Source: Runella limosa DSM 17973 (GTDB lineage: Bacteria; Bacteroidota; Bacteroidia; Cytophagales; Spirosomataceae). Taken from it: a DNA stretch of 64,000 nucleotides. The stretch covers positions 1 to 64,000 of the forward strand of contig NZ_AXVJ01000055.1 in assembly GCF_000482465.1 (NCBI RefSeq), written 5' to 3'. Under the pieces are notes generated by a model that searched no databases, was not told the origin of the DNA, and saw nothing but the letters and a program-made list of their open reading frames with translations. A program made the translations under genes and the position numbers. This document shows, one piece after another, positions 1 through 12,500 of the stretch (its first letter is position 1; every line of letters starts with the position of its first letter).

Positions 1-68
1 CGTTGATAGGCTGCAAGTGTAAAGGTGGTGACATCAAAGCTGAGCAGTACTAATTGCCCAATAGCTTC
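1..68 (+). rRNA. 23S rRNA, 3' end (partial)
   Basis: The first bases match the conserved 3' terminus of bacterial 23S rRNA as found in Bacteroidota (GTTGATAGGCTGCAAGTGT, then GAGCAGTACTAATTGCCC). The rest of the gene lies before the window. The exact 3' end is uncertain by about 10 bases. It is read on the plus strand and followed by a 5S gene, so it is the end of an rRNA operon. Confidence 0.88.
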
Positions 69-150
69 TTTGTAAATACAGTTTTTATGAATAATTCTCT
101 GCCAATGTCAATTGCTTATTGGAAAGACGAAAATAGCTAAAGATATTGAT

Positions 151-217
151 GAAGGTTACAGGTTGGGTTCGGAGTCGCGAACGACTTCACCTCTTGTAAA
201 TCCGAATCAGAAAGCCT
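151..217 (+). repeat. degenerate partial 5S rRNA-like copy in the 23S-5S spacer
   Basis: Two blocks repeat the true 5S gene that follows. GGTTACAGG-TGGGT at about 154-168 matches 224-238. TTCACCTCTT followed by TCCGAA-CAGA at about 185-211 matches 241-267. A 16-17 base stretch (about 169-184) is inserted between the blocks relative to the 5S, and the 3' half of a 5S is missing. It looks like a truncated duplicate of the 5S 5' half, not a functional gene. Confidence 0.6.
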
Positions 218-218
218 T

Positions 219-330
<112 letters not shown>

Positions 331-340
331 TATTAATCCG

Positions 341-372
341 AGAGGAGCTCAGAAACGAGCTCCTCTTTTTTT
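341..372 (+). terminator. rRNA operon terminator
   Basis: A perfect 9-bp stem, GAGGAGCTC (342-350) and GAGCTCCTC (357-365), has a 6-base loop and is followed by seven T. It lies 11 bases after the 5S rRNA and ends the rRNA operon. Confidence 0.92.
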
Positions 373-977
373 GTGCTATATTTTACTCACCACCAGTGCC
401 GCGAGTGCCGTTTGGATGGACCAAGTGTTGAACCTGTATCAAATGTGCTTCATATTTATCTTCAAGAGAAGAATTATGAAGAATCAGAGCTATTTGGGAA
501 GCACCCTTTATCGAAAGGTCTTCTGCCTGAAATTACCATTCAAAACTTCCCCATTCGAGATAAACGGGTATTTCTTCATATCAAGCGCCGTCGCTGGCTG
601 AACGCAACGCCACTACAGGAAAAGTAGAACAACGGAATTGGAATCAGGTAGGTCAAGGCACGAGGACGCCCAGTCGCGAATGACACAGGAATTTGCGATT
701 TTTTATCGGATCGATTTTTTGCATTGCACAAATTTAAAGACCGAAGCGAAAGGTGCGACAGGCAGGTTTAAAGCCTTCAACACGGTAGCACGTTCTATCC
801 AAAATCATTACGAAACGATTTTAAACCGCGGCTGCGGACAGCTATTTTGATAACTGAAGTACGAATGCCTTAGCGGAGTTGCGTTGACTGTACCAAGATT
901 AAAGCTCTCAGAACTCAATTCAGGGGCTAAGAAATGTAGAATTCTTCCTGTATCGGCTAACTCAATTATATCAATAA
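373..977 (+). pseudogene. ISAon1-type transposase remnant (frameshifted, internally deleted)
   Basis: The reading frame from 373 gives HIYLQEKN, ITIQNFPIRDKRVFLHIKRR and RWLN, which I recognise as the N-terminal region of ISAon1-family transposases. After about 598 the match moves to another frame (ATTGKVEQRNWNQVGQGTR, about 603-654), then to a third (MTQEFAIF, about 678-702). From about 765 the protein C-terminus appears: FNTVARSIQNHYETILN, then YFDN-STNA-AE with two in-frame stops, then LRNVEFFLYRLTQLYQ and a stop at 975-977. The central DDE catalytic region is absent, deleted around 705-760. It is therefore a dead transposase fragment with frameshifts, stops and a large deletion. No terminal inverted repeats were found. 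The family name is from memory of the conserved motifs. Confidence 0.75.
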
Positions 978-1057
978 TCTAAGTTGCTCCACAAAGTTTA
1001 CACTTGCTCCAACTTTGGCTTTGATTCCACAAAACTATAAAACCACTATTGAGAATA

Positions 1058-1101
1058 TAAGAATAGCCGCCCCAAAATTGCTTTTGAGGCGGCTATTCTT
1101 A
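1058..1101 (-). terminator. terminator of the pyrophosphatase gene
   Basis: A long inverted repeat, AAGAATAGCCGCC with GGCGGCTATTCTT, is extended by CAAAA/TTTTG and lies 22 bases after the pyrophosphatase stop on the minus strand. The A-rich flank gives a modest T-run on that strand. The palindrome may also stop plus-strand transcripts. Confidence 0.8.
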
Positions 1102-1122
1102 ATTACAGGAGTATTATTCTAA

Positions 1123-3351
1123 CTATTTTGCAGCAATTTGACCAACTGCCGATGCTTTGGTGAATGTGCTTACTTTTGTAGTTTGTACTGAACTTATTTT
1201 GTTCGTTTCTTTCGTTGCGCTATGCTCGTGGCCGCCATTCACGGCAATGTACGGAGCAATGACCAGTGATACGATAGACATTAACTTAATCAAGATGTTC
1301 ATCGAAGGGCCAGAAGTATCTTTGAATGGATCACCTACAGTGTCTCCTGTCACTGATGCTTTGTGAGGTTCTGACTTTTTATAGAAAGTTTCTCCGTTGA
1401 TTACTACACCTTTTTCAAACGATTTTTTTGCATTGTCCCAGGCACCACCTGCGTTTGATTGGAACATTCCCATCAATACGCCTGAAACTGTCACACCTGC
1501 CAATAAACCTCCTAATACTTCAGGTCCCATAGTGAAACCTACAAGCACGGGTGTAATCAAAGCAATCGCTCCTGGTAAAATCATTTGTCTAATTGAAGCT
1601 TCAGTTGAAATGGCTACGCATTTTTCGTACTCTGGCTCTGTTTTGTACTCCATAATACCAGGGATTTCGCGGAACTGACGGCGTACTTCGTTTACCATTT
1701 CCATGGCAGCTTTTCCCACGGCCGAAATACACAATGCGCTGAAAATGAACGGAATCATGCCGCCTACAAACAAGCCTGCTAGTACGTCTGCTTTGTAAAT
1801 ATCAATTTGGGAAATGCCTGCAATTCCTACAAAAGCAGCAAACAATGCCAACGAAGTCAAGGCGGCAGAAGCAATCGCAAAGCCTTTCCCTGTAGCTGCG
1901 GTAGTGTTACCTACTGCATCCAAGTTGTCGGTACGGCCACGTACTTCCGAAGGCAATTGAGACATTTCAGCAATACCACCCGCGTTGTCAGCGATAGGCC
2001 CGAAAGCATCAATCGCCAATTGCATCGCCGTGGTTGCCATCATACCTGCTGCTGCAATAGACACACCGTACAAACCAGCGAATTTATAAGACAAAATGAT
2101 ACCCGCAGCCAAAACGATAATAGGCAATACCGTAGATTCCATCCCAACGGCCAATCCCCCGATGATGTTGGTAGCGTGTCCTGTGCCTGATTTTTCGATG
2201 ATTGAGTTAACAGGACGTTTGCCCATAGCTGTATAATATTCGGTAATATACGACATCAATGCGCCTACAATTAAGCCTACCACAATAGAGTAAAATACGC
2301 CATCAGAAGTGAACTCAAATCCACGGAGAAGAAGGCTTTCGGGTAAAATATTCTTTACAAGGAAATAAGAAGCAACAAACGTAATACCAATCGAGGCCCA
2401 GTTGCCAATGTTTAAGGCATTTTGAACAGAGGCGTTTTCGTTGCTGATACGTACAAAAAATGTAGAAACCAAAGAGGCTAATAAACCTACACCTGCAATC
2501 AACATGGGAAGAAGAACAGGGGAGAAGCCGCCGTAGTTATCAGTAACGTTGATTTCTTGTCCCAATACCATGGTAGCTAAAATCGTTGCCACGTACGAAC
2601 CAAACAAGTCAGCACCCATACCTGCTACGTCACCCACGTTGTCACCTACGTTGTCGGCGATGGTTGCTGGGTTACGAACGTCGTCTTCAGGAATACCTGC
2701 TTCTACTTTTCCTACAAGGTCAGCACCTACGTCGGCAGCTTTGGTGTAAATACCGCCGCCTACCCGTGCAAACAACGCGATAGATTCAGCGCCTAACGAG
2801 AAACCAGCCAAGACTTCGATTACTTTTTTCATTTCGATCGAAGTAAGCGGTTGGCCAGCGGCAAACATTTGGTAAAATACGATAAACAGACCACTTAACC
2901 CTAAAACGGCCAAGCCTGCAACTCCCATCCCCATTACTGAGCCACCCGTAAAAGATACGTTGAGGGCTTTGGCGAGGGACGTACGCGCCGCTTGTGCCGT
3001 ACGAACGTTGGCTTTGGTAGCCACTTTCATACCGATGTAACCCGCCGTAGCTGAGAACACCGCTCCAATCAAAAACGCAACCGCGATAAGTGGAGAAGAG
3101 TGAATTTCGATGCCATTGGCTTCGGTTTGGCTACCCAGATATGCCAAAATTAAGGCAGTGGGAATGGCGAAATAGGCCAAAATTTTCCATTCAGCTTTCA
3201 AGAAAGCGATGGCGCCATCGGCAATATAGCCTGATAGCTTTTTCATGTTGTCGTCTCCAGCTGGCTGGCTGGCAACCCAGTTGAAACGCCAAGCGGTGTA
3301 CAGAAGCCCAATAGCCCCAAAAGCTGGGACAAGGTAAACGATACTATTCAT
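1123..3351 (-). CDS. hppA: membrane-bound ion-translocating pyrophosphatase, K+-dependent type
   Basis: This integral membrane enzyme hydrolyses pyrophosphate and pumps H+ or Na+ across the cytoplasmic membrane. The 742-residue product has about 16 hydrophobic segments and the family's active-site signatures: [19 protein letters not shown] followed by the acidic repeat [20 protein letters not shown]. It carries [10 protein letters not shown]. In this family the alanine at that place marks the K+-dependent subfamily, while K+-independent enzymes have lysine. The sequence alone does not settle H+ versus Na+ pumping. An upstream in-frame ATG at 3420 was rejected: a good -7 box (TATATTTG at 3397-3404) lies downstream of it, and the family starts near [12 protein letters not shown]. 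It is monocistronic, with a terminator on each side. Confidence 0.96.
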   Translation of the reverse strand: MNSIVYLVPAFGAIGLLYTAWRFNWVASQPAGDDNMKKLSGYIADGAIAFLKAEWKILAYFAIPTALILAYLGSQTEANGIEIHSSPLIAVAFLIGAVFSATAGYIGMKVATKANVRTAQAARTSLAKALNVSFTGGSVMGMGVAGLAVLGLSGLFIVFYQMFAAGQPLTSIEMKKVIEVLAGFSLGAESIALFARVGGGIYTKAADVGADLVGKVEAGIPEDDVRNPATIADNVGDNVGDVAGMGADLFGSYVATILATMVLGQEINVTDNYGGFSPVLLPMLIAGVGLLASLVSTFFVRISNENASVQNALNIGNWASIGITFVASYFLVKNILPESLLLRGFEFTSDGVFYSIVVGLIVGALMSYITEYYTAMGKRPVNSIIEKSGTGHATNIIGGLAVGMESTVLPIIVLAAGIILSYKFAGLYGVSIAAAGMMATTAMQLAIDAFGPIADNAGGIAEMSQLPSEVRGRTDNLDAVGNTTAATGKGFAIASAALTSLALFAAFVGIAGISQIDIYKADVLAGLFVGGMIPFIFSALCISAVGKAAMEMVNEVRRQFREIPGIMEYKTEPEYEKCVAISTEASIRQMILPGAIALITPVLVGFTMGPEVLGGLLAGVTVSGVLMGMFQSNAGGAWDNAKKSFEKGVVINGETFYKKSEPHKASVTGDTVGDPFKDTSGPSMNILIKLMSIVSLVIAPYIAVNGGHEHSATKETNKISSVQTTKVSTFTKASAVGQIAAK

Positions 3352-3396
3352 GCGTAGGTTAAAAGATTTAGTTGAATATTTATATAAAATGTCGGG

Positions 3397-3428
3397 CAAA
3401 TATAGCAGAACGTGATTCATTTACCCAA
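3397..3428 (-). promoter_or_regulatory. probable promoter of hppA
   Basis: On the minus strand TATATTTG (3397-3404) fits the Bacteroidota -7 consensus TAnnTTTG. TTG at 3426-3428 lies 21 bases upstream as a possible -33 element. Transcription would begin near 3390, about 40 bases before the ATG at 3351, which supports the shorter gene start. Confidence 0.55.
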
Positions 3429-3470
3429 CCCAAATCTTAGTTAATTGCTTATTTTATATCGTTATTGTAC

Positions 3471-3520
3471 AATTTTGGCCCCTGTTTTGAGTGAGTGTCA
3501 CTAAAACAGGGGCCAAAATT
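3471..3520 (-). terminator. terminator of the giant surface-protein gene
   Basis: A perfect 18-bp inverted repeat (AATTTTGGCCCCTGTTTT with AAAACAGGGGCCAAAATT) encloses a 14-base loop and starts 12 bases after the stop of the 4256-residue gene. The outer AAAATT/AATTTT ends supply the T-rich tail in both directions. Confidence 0.88.
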
Positions 3521-3532
3521 GATAATCAATCC

Positions 3533-6500
3533 TTAATTTACCTTCACCACTTTCAAAGTAGTTTGTTTTTCGGAGGTCGAAACTTTCAAGAAATACATTC
3601 CCGTCGGTAACTCACTCACCCCAAACTCCTCTTGGTGCGTGTTGGTTTCGGGCACAAATTGGCGACGCAAGACTTCCCGACCTGAAGCATCGGTTAAGGT
3701 AGTTTGCACTACTTGCTCTTTGCTGTCTTGCACTTGAAGGCGGAGGATGTTAGTGACGGGGTTGGGGAGGACCGTGACGAAGCTGTTCGGATTTAGACCC
3801 TTCGCATCGGCGAACCGCCAGGGTGACAAATTTGTTTCCCCTTGCTCGCCGCTCGCCGCTGTACGCGCAGCGCCCACGCCTACTCCATCTCGCGACTGGA
3901 TTCTGAACCAGTATTCTTGGTAGGCCAACACATTCCCTTGCGGCTGACGCGTTGAAGGATAGATACTACCCCAACCCTTCATATCCCAATAACGAATGCC
4001 TAATTTGTACAATCCTTTCGGTAAACCTGCGTCATATACATTGCCGCCCGCACCGTTGTCTTGGTAGAAACCATACGCTGGGTGATTCTGGGCGTATAAC
4101 TCCGTCCAGCCTTCGCGGTTGGCATACATAAAATACGGCGCGTTGTTCTCGTGGGTGTTGAATGAGCGAATCACACCCATTTCTGGCGTTGCCAACATGT
4201 CAAAAGTTAATGAACCATCAGTGCTTAATCCGCAGGCTTCTACGTTGATTGTCCAGTAACGAGGGGCTATTTTGTTGGCGTTTTCTACAAAATATAGCGT
4301 TGGGTTTTGCTGTGTACTTTGTTCCAACTCTGGGCCACCGTCCCGCGTGATGAACTGGCTATTCCACAACGACTTGTCATTCGCAGGTTTCACCGCCGAT
4401 TTGGTTTCTCCCACGTTAATCAATGTCACTACAAAGGCATTCCAATAAATATCCTTGCGAACACTTTCTGAACTCTGACAGCCACCTTCAAAGATACACT
4501 TCGCCCAATAAGTCTGCTTGGTGACGTTATTAAATGCTACCTGAAAACTTGGCGTCGTCACCCCTGTATTCCAGAACGTTTGACTACCTGCGGGGCAGTT
4601 GGCCGAAACCGTTACCGTCGTTCCTGTACATACTATCTCTTGCGAAGCCGTAATTACTGGTGCTACTTGTGTCGGTGTTAGCGTAAAGGTTACCACATTA
4701 CTTTTTTCACTCACGCAGCCGTTCTCGGTCTGACAACGAGCGTAGTAAGACGTCGTCTGGCTTGGAACAGTGGCAGGCAAATTGGGCAAGGCTACATTCG
4801 TAGCTGCATTGTACCAAACTGTTCGCAAACTTCCGCAAGATGATTGGCCACTGAAACTGGCAGAAGCATCACAACTGGTTGTTGACGACAACGACACCGT
4901 AGGAGCACTTGGAATAGTTACCAATTTTAATCGCATGACGCCCGATTCAGATTCCACGCAAGATGGTGTTCCGTCTGATTTGCGGCAGCGTACGCGGTAA
5001 TTATGGAATTGATTATCAACCAAGCCCGTTGGGACTCCCGATGAATACTCGCCGCCGTCCACTGAGTAAAGTACGATTTCACCAGCGGCGCAATTGGCAT
5101 TAAACGTCAGCGGAATTGTAACCAAACTACACACTTCTTTGCTTTCGCCTACGGCTACCGTCACACCATCTACCACCAACGACACGTTTTGTGGAACAGT
5201 GGCGCGGTTATTAATCGTCAACTCAATCACACCTGAGTAAGTCGAAGTACAATTGGCATCACAAGCCGCTTGGTAGCGGTGGGGTTGGTTATTGGATGAT
5301 TGGGAAACTGGGGCAGTTACTGACCACGCACTCCATGCTCCACTGCCTACTTGTACTCGCCAAACAGGATTACCTGAAACACACAAACCCAAAACATTAA
5401 ACTGCAAACCGTTAACAGGATTCGCATCTGTATCACACAAAACAGGGTTGTTGCCTTCGTTAAGCGTTTGTTGGAGGGTGGTCAACGAGATAGTTGGCGG
5501 GCCCACTACTGTTACCATCACATCTACAAAACCGCTCAATTGGGGTGCCAGTTCACAACGAACTTTATAACCCGTATTCGCAGAAAGCATTGGTGTTACA
5601 AAAGATGAACCCACAAACAACTGAGTCGTACCCGCCGAATTGTACCATGTTTCTTGACCTACACGGCAAGTGGCATTCAAAGAAGCCGTTGCGTTTTTGC
5701 AAATCGTGGCATTGGCGGTATTCGTTGGTAGTTCAACTGACGCGATTACGGTCAATACGGCATCATTTCCATCTCCGCCTGAGTAACTAATGCGAGCATT
5801 TAATTGACTTCCCAAGAAAGGAGCTATCGTTGCGCCTTCTGGTAAGCCGTTGAATGTTCCTTGAATCGCATCACTTCCATCATTGTTCACGATTACAAAA
5901 CTTTGTCCCAACGTAGGTACATGACTACCACTAAGCACCAAATCAAGTCCTGAAAGATTGACCGAACCTTCGACTTTTAACTGACGATAATCGGTATCAG
6001 GCGTGGTGCCATTGATGGCAATAGCTAAGTCATTGCCTGAGGTAAATGAAACTGTGCCAACGTTGACGTCTGTTCCTACAGCGGTTGGATTTACCCCACC
6101 CAGTGCATTGATAACCAAGTTGCCGCCGTCAAGGTGAAGCGCAGAAGTGTTCAAATTAACCGCCCCTGCTGTAGTTAAGTTGACGTTGGTCGCAGCTGCA
6201 CGACTGATGGCCGTGCTGACGGTAATGGCGCCGCTGTTGACATCGCCGATTTGGAGTTTTCCTGCCGTAATGCGGTCGAGTTCTTCATCCGAAAGGCTGA
6301 GTGGGCCACCCAATACGTCGGTTGCCCCTCCCAAGTCAATGCTCACGCCATTGGTGTAAGGGCGTAACGTCACTGTGCTCGAAGCGTTGGTATTAATGTT
6401 TGCTGTGTTTTGCAAGTTTATGCTGTTGGCAATGAAGGTAATATCACCTCCTGCGGTGGCCGTAGTAATCTGTCCTCCAAAGAGTGACCCAACTGTAATA

Positions 6501-9500
6501 CCAACTCCGCTACCGCCTTCAATACCCGTTACGTTAATGCTTCCCCCCGTAGTGCTCGTGATACTTCCTTTTATATGCACCCCTAAGTTGCTAACACCTG
6601 TTGAACTACCCGCCGTTCCCTGAATAGTAATTGCTTTTCCATTGCCTGCCGTAATGGTTCCGTTTATGTCCACTCCTGTACTACCGTGTTGGGCGGTAGC
6701 ATTGGCGCCACCTACACCCACAATTGTTATTGTTCCGTCGTTGGTACTGACCCCTCTACCTACCTCTACTCCGTCACTAAACGACTGACTTGCGCCCGTT
6801 CCTTCGATGTAAATAGTGCCTGTTCCTCCCGCGATAACATTTCCACCAAGCCCTACTCCCGTATTTCCTGTCGCATTTGAAAAAGGACTAGCAATTCCTT
6901 GGCCACCACGACCAATGATTCGAATATTGCCGTTATTGGTCGTGATTTCACAATTGGAACCATCGAGTTGAACCCCATAATTAAAGCCCTGAGTACTGCT
7001 GGTTCCCGTTCCTTCTATGCTTACAGACCCTGTACCACCTGCGGCTACACGACTGGCTTCGTCCAATACAATTCCTCTATTGGTAGCATTATCACTCGCA
7101 CCTCCAGATTGCCCTATGAGGTTGATGTTACCATTGGTAGAAGTAATGGCACTTTCTATTAGTTTAATGCCTTCATTATTCCCCTCTATTCCATTGCCTC
7201 CAGTACCACGGACTGTCACTGTACCAGTTCCCCCTGCGGAGAGCAATCCCGAACCTTCGAGCTGTACTCCGTAGTTGCTACGAGACACGCCGCTTCCTCC
7301 ACCTTGTCCTGTCAGGTTTACGTTACCACCTGATGAGGTAATCGTTCCGCCATTGATATGAACGCCAATAGCAAAGCCTTTGGATAAGTTTGCGCCAGTT
7401 CCTTGCACCGTTACGTTACCAGTTCCACCAGCGGTAATCATGCCCGAGTTTCTCACTTCTACGCCGCTTTGGTTATTGCTGCCACTTTCAGGAGCACCAA
7501 CGAAATCTCCGCCTTGCCCCGTTACGTTTACATTTCCTCCCGACGAGGTAATTTTAGAATTGGCACCCGCTACCACCACGCCTCGGTTTCCATTGGCCAT
7601 TCCACCCGTACCTACTACCGACAGTTGCGCGGTTCCTCCTTCAATAAGGCCTCCGTTATTGACCAAAATCCCCGATTTGAAACCCTCTGTGCCGTTTTTT
7701 CCTTTTAAATTGGCTTGCCCGTTGCCCGTTACTTTGAGCGTGCCACCATTGACATTAATTCCAAAAAAATCTCCCGTTGTGGGCGTCGCCTGTTGATTGG
7801 CCTCAACGGTAAGATTACCGTTTTGGGTAAGAAGGCTCGCCCCTGTATTGACGGTCACGTTTTTGCTCACTTTTACCGTAGCTGTACCCGTTCCTGAGAG
7901 GGTTAGAGCGACATTATTAGCCACCAAAACCGCATCTGTACCCGCATTGGCGTCGTCATTTTGGAGGTCTAAGTCCAAGTTGGCGTTGCTGGCAAAGGTG
8001 ATGCTTCCGTTGAAATTCACCGCGTCATCACCCATACCACCGTTGATGGTTAAAGATGGAAGTGGTGTGGTAAATGCCCCCACGTTGATGATGTCATTAC
8101 CCACGGCAGCATTAATCACAATGCTAGTTTTACTCGCAAGCGCCACTTCGGCAGGCGTAGTAAATGCCGTGGTGAGGCCACCGTCGATGCTATACGTTTT
8201 ACCCGTTACATTAAAACGGATTTTACCGCTGTTTTCACTTATTTCCAACGTTTCACCTGCCCCTTTGGCATCCGTAACTACAATGGCATTGCTCGTAGTA
8301 GTGATGGTGTAATCGGGAGATGAGCAGGTAATATCTTGTGCATCGCCTGTGATTGTCCAGTTTTTAGTAGTCAATAAACTGTTTCTATCAGCCACGGCAG
8401 TGCAATATTTGAGACCAGCAGCGCCTAAACTTCTACCCGTTGCGGTACTTTGGTTAAACCCAATTAATGTCGCATCGTAATTGGCTACACTCATGCCACA
8501 ATTATCGAGCATATTGGCCAAATTCACATCAGACTTCAGCTTCGTTCCCCAAGCCGCCAAGCTTTGGTCGAAGGCCGTAGCATTTTGAAACATCAACGAC
8601 ATGTTAGTCACGTTACTCACGTCCCAATTGCTGATGTTTTGGTTAAATGAAGTTGCTTCCTGAAACATTCGTGACATACTCGTGATGGTACTTGTGTTCC
8701 AACTACCAATATTCGCAGGGCCATTGAGGGTCGTGCAATTAGTAAACATGGACGAAAGCGAACTTACCCCTGACAAATTGGGAACGTCTGTCGCGCTTAC
8801 CGTCAGGTTATTACAACCATTAAAAGCACTAGCCATAGAAGTCCATGCAATGTCACCCCATTGGCTAATCGTTACTAATTTAGAAGCATCCCCTACTGAG
8901 TTAAAATGAATCCGTGGAAAATCACCTCGAATGGCTACTGTATATGTACCCGCTGTACCATAGTCATGGGTCACATTGCCTGTGATTCCAAATTCGTCAA
9001 AAATGCCGTCGTTGTTCCAGTCAACATCATAATTGTAACCTGTAACTATGGTTGGGATGGTAATCGACGTGCTGTTAGAAGTACCAACATTGTCGGTCTT
9101 CCACGTCGTGATAAAAGGTTTTCCTCCGTGACCTTCGAGGGCAAAGGTGTAAGGATTCTCATCTGGGTCATTACTTGGAATACTAATCGTAGTCGTACGT
9201 TTACCCGCTACGGTAGGGTCGAATGTCACCGTAAACGTGGTAGAGCTGCCCGCAGGAATGGTCGTCAGGCTAGGCTGGGTAATGACAAAATCGGTAGTTC
9301 CTCCCGTTATTGTACCCAAAATCAGATTTCCAGTGGCGGTGTTCGGGTTTTCAATCGTAAATGTCCGAGTTACCGAGCCACTCGCTACTGTTACTGGCCC
9401 AAAATCGGTGTGGTCAGTACTCACAGGCGTATTGTCACCATTGACGATGGTTTGGCTGTTGCCTTTGACGTTGATGTCGGGAAGGCACGTACTAGCGAGT

Positions 9501-12500
9501 GCATCTCCTGTGATAGTCCAACCTTTATTGGTAATCAGATTGGTGCGTGCCGATTGAGACTCACAGTATTTCAACCCCACGGCTCCCAAACTTCTACCCG
9601 TTACGGTACCTTGGTTAAACCCAATCAACGTCGCATCGTAATTGGCTACACTCATACCACAATTGTCGAGCATATTTTCCAAATTCACATCAGACTTCAG
9701 CTTCGTTCCCCAAGCCGCCAAGCTCTGGTCGAAGGCGGTAGCTCCAAAAAACATAAATTGCATACTGGTTACCTTACTCACATCCCAACTGCCAATGTTT
9801 TGATTAAAAGCTGTAGCCCCAAACATACCAATCATGTTGGTTACCTTACTCACGTTCCAACCACTGATGTTTTGATTGAAAGAATATACTCCGCTAAACA
9901 TTGACGCCATGTTGGTCACGTTACTGACATCCCAACCCGATATATCTTGATTGATAGCAGCAATCGCCGTGAACATATCACTCATATCCGCCACATCATT
10001 CAAGTCAGGGGTATCCGAAGCGTTAATTTGTAAGTTCCCACAGCCCAAAAATGCTTTCTCAAAGCTTTTCCAGTCAATATCTCCCCATTGATTTACAGTC
10101 AGGATTCTTAAATTATTATCCCCATCGTTTTCAAAGTAGATGTGTGGAAAAAGCCCTCTGATGGCCACGGTATAAGTACCTGGAGTATCATAATTGTGCG
10201 TAACGTTACCTGTCACACCAAACTGATCAAAAATACCATCGTTGTTCCAATCAACGTCGTAATTGTAGCCAGTACCTTTGGTCGGAATGGTGATAGTGTT
10301 TCCCACCGTTCCTTGGTCGGTTTTCCACGTGGTGATAAAAGGCTTTCCTCCGTAACCTTGAACGGTAAAATCGTAAGTCCCCTCTCCCAAATCATTGTTC
10401 TGAATCCTCACCGTAGCCGTTCGTAGTCCAAGTGCGGAAGGGTTAAATGTAACGACAAAAATGGTAGATTGCCCCGCGCTGATTGTAGCAGGCAACGTAA
10501 TAGCACTTACCGTAAAATCGCTGGAATGAGTTCCTGTTATGCTGATTGCCCCTGCATTTAGTTGGAGGTTTCCAGAAGCACCAGTTACGTTTTGAATTGT
10601 AAAGGTATGACTCACCGACCCTGATGCTACATCTAACATACCAAAGTCGGTATCATCCAATCCCGATGGCGTTATGTCACCATCCAGAATGTTTTGACCA
10701 AGCCCTGTAATATTTATTTCGGGGGAAACACCAACTGCCCGCACGTTAAACGTGTAAGGGGATTCGTCGGAATCATTACTTTGAATACTGATTGTTGCAG
10801 TTCGTTGCCCGTTACCACTAGCGTCTATTATGACAGGAAAAGTAGCAGTACCGCTAGGAGCGATGGTGAGAGGCAATGACACATGTCCGATGCCAAAATC
10901 CGAAGCTCCTGACTTCGTAATGCCATTTAAGGGAATGATCAAATCAACCGTTCCCGTATTCTGAATGGTGAAGGAACGAACAACTGGTTCTGTTAAGGAA
11001 ATATCAATGTCACCAAAATTGGTACCATCCTCGGTTCTTGGCGATGTATCTCCGTTCGCTATGTCAAATCCATTCCCTTGGATATTGATGTCGGCTAACG
11101 TTGGTGATGCCACCGTTATCACCACATCGTTATTGTCCGAACCTTCCATGTAGGAAATCGTTGCCGTTAAGCTACTTCCTCTAAAGTTAGGAATCGTTGC
11201 TCCTTGGGCTAGGCCATTGAAGGTGCCCACGATAGCATCCGTACCGTCGTTGCTCACAATGGTGAAGGTTTCGCCGCCTACGGGGGTGTAGCTACCAGCA
11301 AAGGTAAGGTTCAGCCCCGTCAAATTGACCGCCCCTGCCACGTTGAGCTGTGAATAGGTACTTCCCGTTCCATCGCCAAGGGTCGTACCATTGAGGGTAA
11401 TTTGCAAATCACCAGTAGCAAACGAAAGGGTACTTGCGGTTACGTCGGTACCGTTGAAAGTAGGTTTTACCGCTTTGGTCGAAGCGCCTGGGTCAAGTAA
11501 AAGCGTGCCACCTCCTGTGTTTATGTTGCCGCCGCTGATGGTCACATCTCCATTGCTGATAAGCTGCATATTGGTAGAAGTAGGGCGAGTTACCCCAATG
11601 CCAACGGTGATGTCTCCTGCGGTACCATCGCCTATGATGAGTGCTCCCGTGCTAATTCTGTCCAGTTCAGAGTCGGACAAGATAAGGGGAGCGTTTGCTC
11701 CATCTGGAGCAAAAGAAATATCAATAGCCGCACCCGCTGTGAAGGGTTTTAGGGTTACGGTACCTGCGGCATTGGTACGAATATCGGGGGAGTCAACAAT
11801 GCGTAAACTGTTGGTCGTGATGGTAATGTTACCGCCATTTACTTCCGTCGTGATGCTAGAGACGGGCGCAAGACTCTGTTTTGACATATAAATACCATTG
11901 GTACCTGAACTTCCACCACCTGCTTTGCCCGTAAGCGCGATATTTCCTCCCGCAGAGGTAATCAACCCTTCCAATGCGATTCCGTGGTTTGAAAAACCCG
12001 TAGCCGTTCCTCCTTCTCCCGTGATGGTCACACTTCCAGTTCCTCCCGCCGAGATTTCGGCGCTTTGACTCATCGAAAGCCCGTAGTTTACTTGGCTAGT
12101 GCCACTGCCTCCGCCGTAGGCATTGACAGTGACCGAGCCGCCTACGGAAGTGATTTTACCCGAATTTTGTAAATCAATACCTATATTACTGTCTCCCGTC
12201 GAAAGGTTTCCGCCTCGCCCAGTAATCGTCACTGCGCCCGTTCCGGCAGACGTAATTTGCCCAGACAAGGAAACTCGTACTCCTCCATTGCCAATACTGC
12301 TTCCTGTTCCTCCACCAGTTCCTTCTACGGTTACCGCTCCCCCTAAAGAGGTGATTTTAGCAGTACTCCCCTGAATAACAATACCATAGTTCAAAGCGCC
12401 ACTCGAAGCACCGCCATTACCCACTACTGTGACAGTATTACTACCTCCATAGATTATTCCTCCAAAGTCCAGAAAAATACCTGCCTGACCACCCAATGCG

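Noticed and set aside
638-850. 70-codon open frame after the rRNA operon
   Set aside because: Its parts match two separate regions of an ISAon1-type transposase, so it is a segment of the pseudogene and not a gene.
3352-3420. N-terminal extension of the pyrophosphatase from an ATG at 3420
   Set aside because: The extension is not part of the family and contains the likely promoter box at 3397-3404.
3464-3473. ATTGTACAAT palindrome before the pyrophosphatase gene
   Set aside because: An 8-10 base palindrome is expected by chance in a window of this size. It partly overlaps the terminator stem and is too far from the hppA promoter to judge.
7380-8312. Plus-strand frames of 138 and 171 codons rich in Pro and Val
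   Set aside because: They mirror the Gly/Thr/Asn-rich beta-helix repeats on the other strand and show no independent features.
8906-9904. 332-codon open frame on the plus strand opposite the giant gene
   Set aside because: It lies wholly antisense to a clear 4256-residue frame with a signal peptide and sorting tail. Its product is Cys/Arg/His-rich without domains, and several similar frames lie opposite the same repetitive gene. It is a shadow frame.
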